Positions 1-6,365 of a stretch of DNA of 17,017 bases are shown here, piece by piece (position 1 is the first letter of the stretch; the number at the start of each line of letters is the position of its first letter). The position numbers and the translations under genes were made by a program. This DNA is from an uncultured Clostridia bacterium (lineage in GTDB: Bacteria; Bacillota; Clostridia; Lachnospirales; Anaerotignaceae). The notes beneath the pieces are model-generated. The model worked only from the letters and a program-made list of their open reading frames with translations, was not told the DNA's origin and did not search any database. Where the stretch lies: the NCBI GenBank assembly GCA_947036475.1, contig CAMQRG010000026.1, positions 1 through 17,017 of the forward strand. The letters are read 5' to 3'.

Positions 1-42
1 AGCGTAGCGTCTCGTGGGCTCGGAGATGTGTATAAGAGACAG
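1..42 (+). other. Sequencing adapter remnant (Nextera i7 index plus read 2 transposase adapter)
   Basis: Positions 9-42 match the 34-base Nextera read 2 adapter, ending in the 19-base Tn5 mosaic end AGATGTGTATAAGAGACAG at 24-42. The 8 bases before it, AGCGTAGC, are the reverse complement of GCTACGCT, which I recall as Nextera index N709, and sit exactly where the i7 index lies in the adapter oligo. The block is therefore library construct left on a contig end, not a mobile element of the organism. Genomic sequence begins at about 43. The adapter match is certain by eye; the index name is from memory. Confidence 0.97.
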
Positions 43-400
43 GCTGTATGATATCCTCATGTATAACAACATTATATTATACCAGTTTTTTGAAAAATGT
101 CCAGAAAGAACTGTGTGAAAAATTTTGACATGGACAATATTCCGCAGTGACACGGTCAGATATTCCGAAAAACCCGAAAAATTAGAAAAATAAGCTGTTT
201 TCTTATCAAATTTTCATGAAAAACGGCTGTTTTCATATGGATTATTCGTAGAAATATGTGTCTGAAAAGGTGTAAAAACGGCGTTAATTTTTATGCTAAT
301 ACAATAAAAATTAGAAAAAATTGTTTGAGAAAAATTGTATAAAATGATGTTTTTGGAGGAAAAGCAAAATACTTTATTAAAAAAGTGATATAAAAAAGTC

Positions 401-429
401 TTGTTTTTTCTGGAAAAACAGTGTAAAAT
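401..429 (+). promoter_or_regulatory. Candidate sigma-A type promoter in the symporter leader
   Basis: TTGTTT at 401-406 and TAAAAT at 424-429 are separated by 17 bases, close to the ideal layout, in an AT-rich setting. Transcription would start near 436, about 280 bases before the symporter start codon. It could drive the symporter or only a short RNA ending at the hairpin at 510-532. Confidence 0.5.
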
Positions 430-509
430 GATGTAGCTAAAATGATTTTGGATAGCTTTTCTTCAAAAAAGGCCGGAAAAAATGTTTCTCCGTTTTTCGT
501 GGGGAGCGG

Positions 510-532
510 AGCCGTTTCAGACGGGCTTTTTT
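510..532 (+). terminator. Terminator-like hairpin inside the symporter leader
   Basis: AGCCGT at 510-515 pairs with ACGGGCT at 521-527, leaving one bulged base. The loop is TTCAG and the hairpin is followed directly by six T (527-532). It lies about 75-97 bases after the promoter start expected near 436. CTCCG at 488-492 can instead pair with CGGAG at 507-511, which overlaps the hairpin foot, so a weak alternative fold exists. It could be an attenuator or the end of a small RNA. Confidence 0.4.
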
Positions 533-585
533 GTGGGAAACATTCCAAATTTCATGTACCATCTTTATTGTACTTATCTTTTACC

Positions 586-675
586 GCCACAGAAAGCGTT
601 CGGCTGAAGTCTGAGAGGAGAAATGCGCTGGCGTGCAGGAAATTTTTCGGATTTTCAGAAATTCGGCGCTGTGGC
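586..675 (+). promoter_or_regulatory. Possible structured 5' leader RNA before the symporter
   Basis: GCCACAG at 586-592 is perfectly complementary to CTGTGGC at 669-675, which would close a domain of about 90 bases. Inside it CTGAA can pair with TTCAG, and TGCGC with GTGCA across a 4-base loop. The domain ends about 28 bases before the symporter's ribosome binding site, a position suited to translational control. AGCS transporters are often under glycine riboswitches in Bacillota, but I do not see the conserved glycine aptamer core here. The family is unassigned and chance pairing is possible. Confidence 0.22.
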
Positions 676-714
676 ACATTCATTCATGGTTTAATGGTTT
701 AGAGGAGGGAAAAC

Positions 715-2094
715 ATGGCAGCATTTAATGATTTTGTAAGCACCATCAATGGTTTCGTGTGGGGCCCGGTCATGCTGGTTCTGCTGTTCGGTACACACGT
801 ATTCCTGACAATCCGCACAGGCGTGATTCAGAGAAAAACATTCACAGGTGTAAAACTTTCCATCACACCGGATAAAGAAGCATCTGGTGACGTATCCGGT
901 TTTGGTGCGCTGGCAACAGCTCTGGCGGCTACTATCGGTACAGGTAACATCGTAGGTGTTGCGACTGCTATCGGCATGGGCGGCCCCGGTGCAGTATTCT
1001 GGATGTGGCTGACAGGTCTTTTCGGTATGGCAACAAAATACGGCGAAGCTCTGCTGGCTATCAAATACAGGGTTAAAGCAAAAGACGGCTCCTTCATCGG
1101 CGGCCCCATGTATGCTCTGGAAAGAGGTCTGGGTCAGAAATGGCTGGGTATCATCTTTGCTCTGTTTACAGGTATTGCCTGCTTCGGTATCGGTAACATG
1201 ACACAGGGTAACTCCATCGCTGAATCCGTAAACGGCACATTCGGTGTTCCCAAGGTTGCAACTGGTATCGTACTGATGATTATCACAGGTCTGGTTATTC
1301 TGGGCGGCGTTAAGTCTATCGCAAAGGTTTGTGAAAAGCTTATCCCCTTCATGGCTGGTCTGTACATCCTGGGCTGTGTTGTTATCTGCTTCATCAACGC
1401 AAGCTACATTCCCGAAGCCTTCATGACAATCATCACATCCGCATTCAACCCTGCAGCAGCAGGCGCCGGCTTTGTGGGCGCAGGTGTAGTAATGTGTATC
1501 CGTGCAGGTATCGCGCGTGGTCTGTTCACAAATGAATCCGGTCTTGGTTCCGCGCCTATCGTTGACGCGGCAGCTGCGACGAGAAACCCTTCCCGTCAGG
1601 CTCTGATTTCCATGTCCGGCGTATTCTGGGATACAATCGTTGTATGTCTGCTGACAGGTCTGGTTCTGGTATCCGCTATCCTGAAAGACCCCGTTGGTCT
1701 GGAAGGTCTTGCTGGTGCAAACCTGACATCCGGCGCGTTCAACGCTATCCCCGTTGTTGGCCCTGCTGTTCTGACATTCGGTCTGATTACATTCGCATGG
1801 TCCACAATCCTTGGCTGGAGCTACTATGGCGAAAGAGCATGGGTATACCTTGCAGGCACAAAGTCCATTATGCCTTTCCGTATTGCATGGACATTCGTTG
1901 TACTGGTTGGCTGCACAATCCAGCTTGAAGTAGTTTGGAACGTAGCTGATACACTGAACGCATGTATGGCATTCCCCAACTTGGTTGCCCTGCTGGGCCT
2001 GAGCGGCGTTATTGCATCTGAAACAAAGAAATATGTTTGGAGCAACAACCTGGACGGCTGGATGGACGACGAAGCTCCTATGGTAGACAAATAA
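715..2094 (+). CDS. Sodium:alanine/glycine symporter, AGCS family
   Basis: Predicted secondary transporter importing alanine or glycine with sodium across the cytoplasmic membrane. The 459-aa length is normal for AGCS (alsT/DagA-like) proteins. Family motifs are clear: the GTGNIVGVATAIGMGGPG stretch near residues 75-92, a MATKYGEALLAIKYR segment near 105-119, and the NESGLGSAP signature at 273-281. Hydrophobic segments run through the whole protein, giving about ten membrane spans. The start ATG follows AGGAGG by six bases. The gene stands alone, ending in a strong terminator at 2121-2148. Codon use differs from its neighbours: many GGT, CTG, ACA, ATC and AAC codons and few GGG or GCG, which suggests selection for high expression. 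The exact amino acid carried cannot be read from sequence. Confidence 0.95.
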   Translation: MAAFNDFVSTINGFVWGPVMLVLLFGTHVFLTIRTGVIQRKTFTGVKLSITPDKEASGDVSGFGALATALAATIGTGNIVGVATAIGMGGPGAVFWMWLTGLFGMATKYGEALLAIKYRVKAKDGSFIGGPMYALERGLGQKWLGIIFALFTGIACFGIGNMTQGNSIAESVNGTFGVPKVATGIVLMIITGLVILGGVKSIAKVCEKLIPFMAGLYILGCVVICFINASYIPEAFMTIITSAFNPAAAGAGFVGAGVVMCIRAGIARGLFTNESGLGSAPIVDAAAATRNPSRQALISMSGVFWDTIVVCLLTGLVLVSAILKDPVGLEGLAGANLTSGAFNAIPVVGPAVLTFGLITFAWSTILGWSYYGERAWVYLAGTKSIMPFRIAWTFVVLVGCTIQLEVVWNVADTLNACMAFPNLVALLGLSGVIASETKKYVWSNNLDGWMDDEAPMVDK

Positions 2095-2120
2095 GATATT
2101 TTCCGAAAAATCCCACGAGG

Positions 2121-2148
2121 AAAAAGACGCCGCAAGGCGTCTTTTTTT
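2121..2148 (+). terminator. Intrinsic terminator of the symporter gene
   Basis: A perfect 11-bp inverted repeat, AAAAAGACGCC at 2121-2131 and GGCGTCTTTTT at 2136-2146, encloses a GCAA tetraloop. A run of seven T (2142-2148) follows the GC-rich part of the stem. It lies 26 bases after the symporter stop codon. Confidence 0.93.
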
Positions 2149-2177
2149 ATGGAAATTCATGGTTATTTGCGGGGAAT

Positions 2178-2216
2178 AAAAAAAGAAAGCGTATACCAGA
2201 TGATATACGCTTTTTT
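2178..2216 (-). terminator. Intrinsic terminator of tRNA-Arg
   Basis: Read on the minus strand, AAAGCGTATA and TATACGCTTT form a stem (plus-strand arms 2186-2195 and 2204-2213) around an 8-base loop. The stem is followed on the minus strand by TTTCTTTTTTT. It begins two bases after the mature 3' end of the tRNA. A run of T on the plus-strand side means it may also stop transcription from the left. Confidence 0.88.
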
Positions 2217-2217
2217 C

Positions 2218-2291
<74 letters not shown>

Positions 2292-2330
2292 ACAATATAT
2301 TAACTTAGGTTTTTCAATCGACTGAATATT

Positions 2331-2359
2331 ATCTTACAAGATAATGGGAAAAATGTCAA
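2331..2359 (-). promoter_or_regulatory. Promoter of tRNA-Arg
   Basis: On the minus strand a consensus -35 TTGACA (2359-2354) is followed after exactly 17 bases by TAAGAT (2336-2331). Transcription would start near 2325, about 34 bases before the mature tRNA 5' end at 2291, leaving a short leader for RNase P to remove. Confidence 0.8.
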
Positions 2360-2527
2360 GCCCCTTTTTCAAAAAAAGCGGAAAAATTAAAAAGAAACGG
2401 ATTTACCGAGTTTCGCAAAGGGGCAGTCCGGTGCGGATATATTCCGCTATGGGTGGATACGTTTGGCATAACGCTGGACGGGAGCTCTGTTTACAATGAA
2501 ATTGTCGGGGACCTGCGGCTTTTGTAG
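2345..2527 (+). pseudogene. Open, protein-like stretch without a start codon; possible gene remnant
   Basis: One plus-strand frame is open for 60 codons from 2345 to a TAG at 2525-2527. Its second half, from about 2411, reads like natural protein: segments such as PLWVDTFGITLDG and VYNEIVGDLRLL are balanced in composition and unlike the AT-rich sequence around them. There is no in-frame ATG. The only GTG (2453) has no ribosome binding site and the first part overlaps the tRNA promoter. I do not recognise the protein. It may be the surviving 3' end of a decayed gene left beside a tRNA, or chance. The minus-strand open frame 2403-2591 runs through a terminator and into the glycosyltransferase end, so it is not a better choice. 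Confidence 0.25.
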
Positions 2528-2530
2528 TGG

Positions 2531-2561
2531 AAAAAAGCCAGCCGCTTTTAAGGCGGCTGGC
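2531..2561 (-). terminator. Intrinsic terminator of the glycosyltransferase gene
   Basis: GCCAGCCGC at 2537-2545 pairs with GCGGCTGGC at 2553-2561, a perfect 9-bp GC-rich stem with a 7-base loop. On the minus strand it is followed by six T (plus-strand A run 2531-2536). It lies 10 bases past the glycosyltransferase stop codon. Confidence 0.93.
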
Positions 2562-2571
2562 AGATAACAAA

Positions 2572-3870
2572 TTATTTTTTTGATGCGGCAAAAAGATTGT
2601 TGGCTACTTTATGCGACCGTCTGGCTACCATGCGGGGAATCCGCGTGATGCCCTTAGCCGCTTTTGCGCCGATAACCAGTGGGATTACGGGTGCGGAAAT
2701 GCGTTTTGGCCGTTCTCCGCTGTCCAGTATGTTCTGGTAAAGCTGTTCTACACTGTCAGCAAATGCCTTTACGGAAAGCCGTTCCATTGCCTGTATGGAC
2801 GCTTCGGAAAGCTGCGCGGAAAGTGTTTTGTCTGTCAGCACGCGGTAAAGCAGTTCCGGCAGGTCCGCGCTGTCCTCGAACAGCAGCCCTGTTTCGCCGT
2901 CTGTAATGATGTTTTCGATACATTCGTCCTTTTTGGCTACGACCGGCACGCCGCCCGCCATTGCTTCCGCGAAGGTCAGTCCCTGTGTTTCCGAAACGGA
3001 CGCGCTGCAAAATACGTTGCCCAGCTGGTAGTATTTCCCGATTTCCGTCCAGGGCTTTCCGCCGGTAAATATGACATGCTCCCTGACGCCGATGGATTCG
3101 GCGAATTTCCCAAGGTTTTCGATTTCATTGCCTTCCCCGACAATTACCATTTTTGTTTTCGGCAGCTTTTCCAGGAGTTTCGGCAGTGCGCCGATGACAA
3201 CGTCAATGCTTTTTTCTTTGGCAATGCGCCCGATGGAAATGATGACGGGTGTTGTTTCCTCCAGACCAAGGGAATGACGCAGTTCCAGAATTTCCGCAGG
3301 GTCATACTGCGCTTTCTGGAAACGGGAAGTGTCTATCCCTGTGGGAATGACGGAAATAGGTTTTGTCACGCCGTAGCTTTTCAGAAGCTGTTCCGTTTTA
3401 TGCGTCGGCGCAATGACGTCCATCGCCGTATTGCAGAACATACGGCTGAAATCCCGCGCCATATCCGGAGTGACAACATGACCGCCGCCGATGTAATGCA
3501 CATAGTCCTCGTACATGGTATGATAGGTATGTACCATAGGAATCCCCTGCGTGGTGGAAATCAGCTTGCCAAGAAAGCCAAGGGGGAATTCCGTCTGTGT
3601 ATGTATGATGTCGAGGTTCATGCCATGGATTTTTTTCAGTACATGCGGCGGACAGATGTAGCCGGCGCGGTAATTGCGCACGAAAAAGACCGGAACGCTG
3701 GGCAGGCGGAAAACATTGGGTTCATTTTCGTTTCCGCAGCGGGGGTCGGACGGCGTAAAGATATATACATGGTGTCCGCGTTCCTCAAGCGCGGTGGAAA
3801 GCGTGCGGATTGATGTGGCGACACCGTTCAGCTGTGGAAAATATGTGTCGGAAAAAATACCGATATTCAT
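2572..3870 (-). CDS. Glycosyltransferase family 4, diacylglycerol glucosyltransferase-like
   Basis: Predicted retaining GT-B glycosyltransferase of 432 aa. The N-terminus (MNIGIFSDTYFPQLNGVATS) is the pattern of GT4 enzymes that put glucose on diacylglycerol to make glycolipid, the membrane anchor of lipoteichoic acid in many Bacillota. The donor-binding half has SIGRIAKEK at 212-220, the GEGNE region near 245, and the EX7E motif formed by E294 and E302 in SETQGLTFAEAM. The C-terminal tail from about 385 is basic and hydrophobic (VIPLVIGAKAAKGITRIPR), fitting peripheral membrane binding. The ATG follows AGGAGG (plus strand 3877-3882) by six bases. It is a single-gene unit with its own terminator. 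Acceptor specificity is inferred from family resemblance; another GT4 role is possible. Confidence 0.85.
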   Translation of the reverse strand: MNIGIFSDTYFPQLNGVATSIRTLSTALEERGHHVYIFTPSDPRCGNENEPNVFRLPSVPVFFVRNYRAGYICPPHVLKKIHGMNLDIIHTQTEFPLGFLGKLISTTQGIPMVHTYHTMYEDYVHYIGGGHVVTPDMARDFSRMFCNTAMDVIAPTHKTEQLLKSYGVTKPISVIPTGIDTSRFQKAQYDPAEILELRHSLGLEETTPVIISIGRIAKEKSIDVVIGALPKLLEKLPKTKMVIVGEGNEIENLGKFAESIGVREHVIFTGGKPWTEIGKYYQLGNVFCSASVSETQGLTFAEAMAGGVPVVAKKDECIENIITDGETGLLFEDSADLPELLYRVLTDKTLSAQLSEASIQAMERLSVKAFADSVEQLYQNILDSGERPKRISAPVIPLVIGAKAAKGITRIPRMVARRSHKVANNLFAASKK

Positions 3871-3926
3871 GATGTACCTCCTGTTTTTTGTACAGATATT
3901 ATTTGGGCACGTTTTTTCAAGCCTTT

Positions 3927-3953
3927 ATACACTTCTGCATTTTAATACACTTC
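3927..3953 (-). repeat. Direct repeat upstream of the glycosyltransferase
   Basis: ATACACTTC occurs at 3927-3935 and again at 3945-3953, a direct repeat with an 18-bp period lying 57-83 bases upstream of the start codon. It could be a regulator site but no known motif is recognised. I could not place a convincing -35/-10 pair for this gene. Confidence 0.25.
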
Positions 3954-4011
3954 GCTTTCTTTTACAACAGAGAAATTGTTAGGATTTTGGAAAGATTTTA
4001 TTAAGAAAGGA

Positions 4012-4063
4012 CCTTGAGGGCTTTGCCCTCAAACTCCCACAAGGAGGTTCCACCTCCTTGACC
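4012..4063 (-). repeat. Double-hairpin intergenic repeat, copy A (inverted)
   Basis: Two perfect hairpins lie side by side: TTGAGGGC/GCCCTCAA (4014-4021, 4025-4032) and CAAGGAGGT/ACCTCCTTG (4040-4048, 4052-4060). Read on the minus strand, order, spacing and flanking GGTC match the copies at 12762-12812 and 12958-13008. Differences between copies fall as paired changes that keep both stems. There is no T run, so it is not a standard terminator. Confidence 0.75.
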
Positions 4064-4071
4064 TGGGATTT

Positions 4072-4093
4072 CAGCCGCATATCCATGCGGCTG
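4072..4093 (+). repeat. Perfect hairpin between glycosyltransferase and helicase
   Basis: CAGCCGCAT (4072-4080) and ATGCGGCTG (4085-4093) form a perfect 9-bp stem with a 4-base loop, just right of repeat copy A. No T run follows. It may belong to the same repeat cassette. Confidence 0.5.
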
Positions 4094-4145
4094 GACAGCA
4101 TGTTTTTGGAAAAGATGGGTTTAGCAGACGCATAGAGGAAAAGTG

Positions 4146-4154
4146 TGTTATAAT
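4146..4154 (+). promoter_or_regulatory. Extended -10 promoter for the helicase gene
   Basis: TGTTATAAT at 4146-4154 fits the extended -10 form TGnTATAAT. No good -35 hexamer sits 16-18 bases upstream, which is usual for this promoter class. Transcription would begin near 4161, giving a leader of about 140 bases that contains the hairpins at 4188-4207 and 4225-4271. Confidence 0.6.
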
Positions 4155-4187
4155 GATTGAAATTTGTATTTCCGAAAATTGGATTCC

Positions 4188-4207
4188 GCCCATGCGAAGG
4201 CATGGGC
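4188..4207 (+). repeat. Perfect hairpin in the helicase leader
   Basis: GCCCATGC (4188-4195) and GCATGGGC (4200-4207) pair perfectly around a GAAG loop. It would be part of the helicase mRNA leader if transcription starts at the 4146-4154 promoter. Confidence 0.5.
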
Positions 4208-4221
4208 AAAATAAAGTTTGG

Positions 4222-4274
4222 GATCCAACCCTTTTCAAAGGGTTGGCAGGGGTTCGGGGACAGCGTCCCCGAGG
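4222..4274 (+). repeat. Double-hairpin intergenic repeat, copy D (divergent)
   Basis: CCAACCCTT/AAGGGTTGG (4225-4246) is followed by the linker CAGGGGTT and then CGGGGAC/GTCCCCG (4255-4261, 4265-4271). The layout and the CAGGnGTY-like linker match the other three copies, but the stem sequences differ while pairing stays perfect. It ends about 17 bases before the helicase ribosome binding site. Confidence 0.6.
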
Positions 4275-4302
4275 TATTGCCCCAATATTTAAGGAGAAAT
4301 GT

Positions 4303-6180
4303 ATGCAAAAACAATTGAACCATAATCAACGTATGGCGGTCTGCCACGAGGACGGACCGATGCTTGTGCTGGCAGGTCCGGGCAGCGGTAAAACGACCGT
4401 CCTGCTCTGCCGAATCCGCCGCCTTCTGGAACAGGGGCTGGCGCGTCCGGACGAAATACTCGCGCTGACATTCTCCCGCGCTGCGGCAGACGAAATGCGG
4501 GAACGCTTTCACGCAGAACGTGGTGCGGACGGCGTGAATTTCGGTACATTCCACAGTATTTTTTTCCGTATTCTCAGAAGCCGTTACGGCTGGAAGACGG
4601 AACGCGTGCTGGCGGAGGAAGAACGCCGCAGCGCGGTGCGCGGTATTTTGGAAGAAATGGAATGGGACATTCCGGATTTAGATGAATATACGGCGCAGTT
4701 TCTGACGCAGCTTTCGCTGATGAAAAACGAACTGGCGGAGCTTTCTGCCTTTCGGCCGAATGGTATCCCGCCTGCGGAGTTTAAAAAGCTCTGCCGCGCG
4801 TATGAAGGCTATAAGGAGCGGCAGGAAAAAACGGATTTCGACGATATGCTGACGGAATGCTACTGGCTGCTGGAAAAGGATGCGGAGGCGCGGAAATACT
4901 GGCAGGGGCGGTTCCGCTATATTTTGGTGGACGAATTTCAGGATGTGAACAGGGCGCAGTTTGAATGTCTGCGTATCCTTGCGGAAACGTATGGGAATTT
5001 ATTTGTGGTAGGCGATGATGACCAGAGCATTTACGGTTTTCGCGGCGCCCGTCCGGATTTCCTGCTGAAATTTCAGGACGTCTTTCCGAACGCGGCAAAA
5101 GTGACGCTGAACATAAACTATCGTTCGACCGACCGCATTATTTTGCTTGCAGAAAAGGTTATTTCGCAGAACGGGGTGCGCTTTGCAAAAGGAATGTCCG
5201 GCATAGGGGAGGAAGGACAGAAAGTTACATTTTTTTTGGCGGCAACTCCGGCGATGGAGGCAGAGCGGATTGGGGAGAAGATTGCCGCGCTTCTGGACGA
5301 TGGCGTGCCGATGCGGGAAATTGCTGTAATCACACGCACAAATTTGCAGTGCGGCGTGTTTGCGAGGGAACTCCACCGCCGTTCGATACCATACGAACTG
5401 CGTGACAGCGGCGGGAACATCTACGAGCACTGGATAGCAAAGGACCTGCTGGCGTACCTCCTGCTTGCGGAAAATGAGGAGGCGGACAGCGCGCTGCGGC
5501 GTATATTGAACAAGCCCAAACGCTATATCAGCAAAGACCTGCTTGCGGAAGTGGAAAAAATGCCGTATACGCTTTTGCGGAGTTTTTTTGTCTGTCCGTC
5601 ATTGAAGAAATGGCAGGAACAGCAGCTGGAAAATCTGCGGGAGGACCTGGCGAATATTCGGAAGAAAACGCCTTACAACGGGCTGAAATATGTGCGGAAG
5701 GTGATTGGCTACGACGAATATCTGGAGGAGTATGCTGCCTACCGCAAAACCAGCGCACAGGCATTATGGGAGATTGCAGAGGAAATTACGGAAATGGCGA
5801 AGGACGCGGCGGATGCGGCAGCATTCCGCGAAGGGCTGGAGGAAATGAGCCGGCAGATGAAGGAAAAACCGAAGAACAATGGCAGGGAGCGGAACGGAGT
5901 TGTCCTGACGACGATGCATGGCGCGAAAGGGCTGGAATTTCAGGAGGTATTCCTGCCGACGCTTGTGGAAGGCGTTGTGCCGCATGAAAAAGGTGTTACC
6001 GCCGGAGAACTGGAGGAAGAACGGCGGCTGTTTTATGTAGCAATGACGCGTGCAAAGGAGCATCTCTGCCTTTCCGCTGTGCGCAGCAGATACGATAAGG
6101 AAACAGAGCCTTCCCGCTTTCTGGGCGAAATGGGGCTGGATACCGCGTCGATTTTTCAAAAAAAGATTAAGAAATCGTAA
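4303..6180 (+). CDS. UvrD/PcrA-like superfamily 1 DNA helicase (compact form)
   Basis: ATP-driven 3'-5' DNA helicase/translocase expected to act in repair or recombination. All SF1A motifs are present in 625 residues: Walker A AGPGSGKTT (24-32), Walker B LVDEFQD (208-214), motif III GDDDQSIYGFRGA (237-249), motif IV NYRST (272-276), motif V TTMHGAKGLEF (536-546) and motif VI VAMTRAKE (579-586). It is about 100 residues shorter than PcrA/UvrD and ends soon after motif VI, without the usual C-terminal RNA-polymerase-binding (Tudor-like) extension. The frame stays open upstream to 4153, but ATG 4303 is chosen because AAGGAG (4291-4296) precedes it and conserved sequence begins just after it. The upstream part would be translated repeat hairpins. 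No terminator is seen after it. Confidence 0.93.
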   Translation: MQKQLNHNQRMAVCHEDGPMLVLAGPGSGKTTVLLCRIRRLLEQGLARPDEILALTFSRAAADEMRERFHAERGADGVNFGTFHSIFFRILRSRYGWKTERVLAEEERRSAVRGILEEMEWDIPDLDEYTAQFLTQLSLMKNELAELSAFRPNGIPPAEFKKLCRAYEGYKERQEKTDFDDMLTECYWLLEKDAEARKYWQGRFRYILVDEFQDVNRAQFECLRILAETYGNLFVVGDDDQSIYGFRGARPDFLLKFQDVFPNAAKVTLNINYRSTDRIILLAEKVISQNGVRFAKGMSGIGEEGQKVTFFLAATPAMEAERIGEKIAALLDDGVPMREIAVITRTNLQCGVFARELHRRSIPYELRDSGGNIYEHWIAKDLLAYLLLAENEEADSALRRILNKPKRYISKDLLAEVEKMPYTLLRSFFVCPSLKKWQEQQLENLREDLANIRKKTPYNGLKYVRKVIGYDEYLEEYAAYRKTSAQALWEIAEEITEMAKDAADAAAFREGLEEMSRQMKEKPKNNGRERNGVVLTTMHGAKGLEFQEVFLPTLVEGVVPHEKGVTAGELEEERRLFYVAMTRAKEHLCLSAVRSRYDKETEPSRFLGEMGLDTASIFQKKIKKS

Positions 6181-6210
6181 GAAAGAGTTAAAACATTCTC
6201 ATACGCGGTT

Positions 6211-6219
6211 TGGTATAAT
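6211..6219 (+). promoter_or_regulatory. Extended -10 promoter for the VWA/ABC operon
   Basis: TGGTATAAT at 6211-6219 fits TGnTATAAT, with no clear -35. Transcription would begin near 6226, giving a leader of about 140 bases. This leader can form GCCGCTG/CAGCGGC (6235-6241, 6264-6270) with an inner TACC/GGTA stem. The operon's first ribosome binding site, AGGGGAGG, is at 6354-6361. Confidence 0.6.
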
Positions 6220-6365
6220 AATGGAAATCGGAAAGCCGCTGTTTTTACCGCCGGTATGCATATCAGCGGCATCTGTTCAGCGTGTTTACAAAGATTTTGG
6301 GATTCGTAAAGCGGCGGCGTCCCATGGGTCTTTGACAGCTTTTCAAATCCGAAAGGGGAGGTTAC

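Larger units (their letters stand above)
43..714. other. AT-rich non-coding leader upstream of the symporter gene
   Basis: No convincing gene is present in these 672 bases. Short open frames here (for example 291-548 minus and 442-702 plus) have low-complexity translations and no good ribosome binding site. The left 360 bases are very AT-rich. The motif TAAAATGATGT occurs at 340-350 and 424-434, with a near copy (TAAAATGATTT) at 438-448, and GCTGTTTTC occurs at 194-202 and 226-234. The right half holds a promoter, a terminator-like hairpin and a potential long-range stem, each listed separately. The symporter's ribosome binding site AGGAGG is at 703-708, six bases before its ATG. Confidence 0.7.

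Noticed and set aside
24..42. Tn5 mosaic end read as a transposon terminus
   Set aside because: It is embedded in a complete Nextera adapter with index at the very contig start, so it is a library construct.
125..130. TTGACA as a -35 box in the far left leader
   Set aside because: No -10 hexamer occurs 15-19 bases downstream.
2611..3813. A 400-codon open frame on the plus strand opposite the glycosyltransferase
   Set aside because: The minus-strand glycosyltransferase has clear motifs, a good ribosome binding site and a terminator. The opposite frame has neither motifs nor a start signal.
4012..4271. Tandem hairpins considered as a CRISPR array
   Set aside because: The units are palindromic with no uniform repeat-spacer period, the copies differ in sequence, and no cas genes are in the window.
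4153..4302. Upstream extension of the helicase frame from 4153
   Set aside because: It would translate the promoter and repeat hairpins and has no ribosome binding site. ATG 4303 has AAGGAG upstream and the conserved protein begins there.
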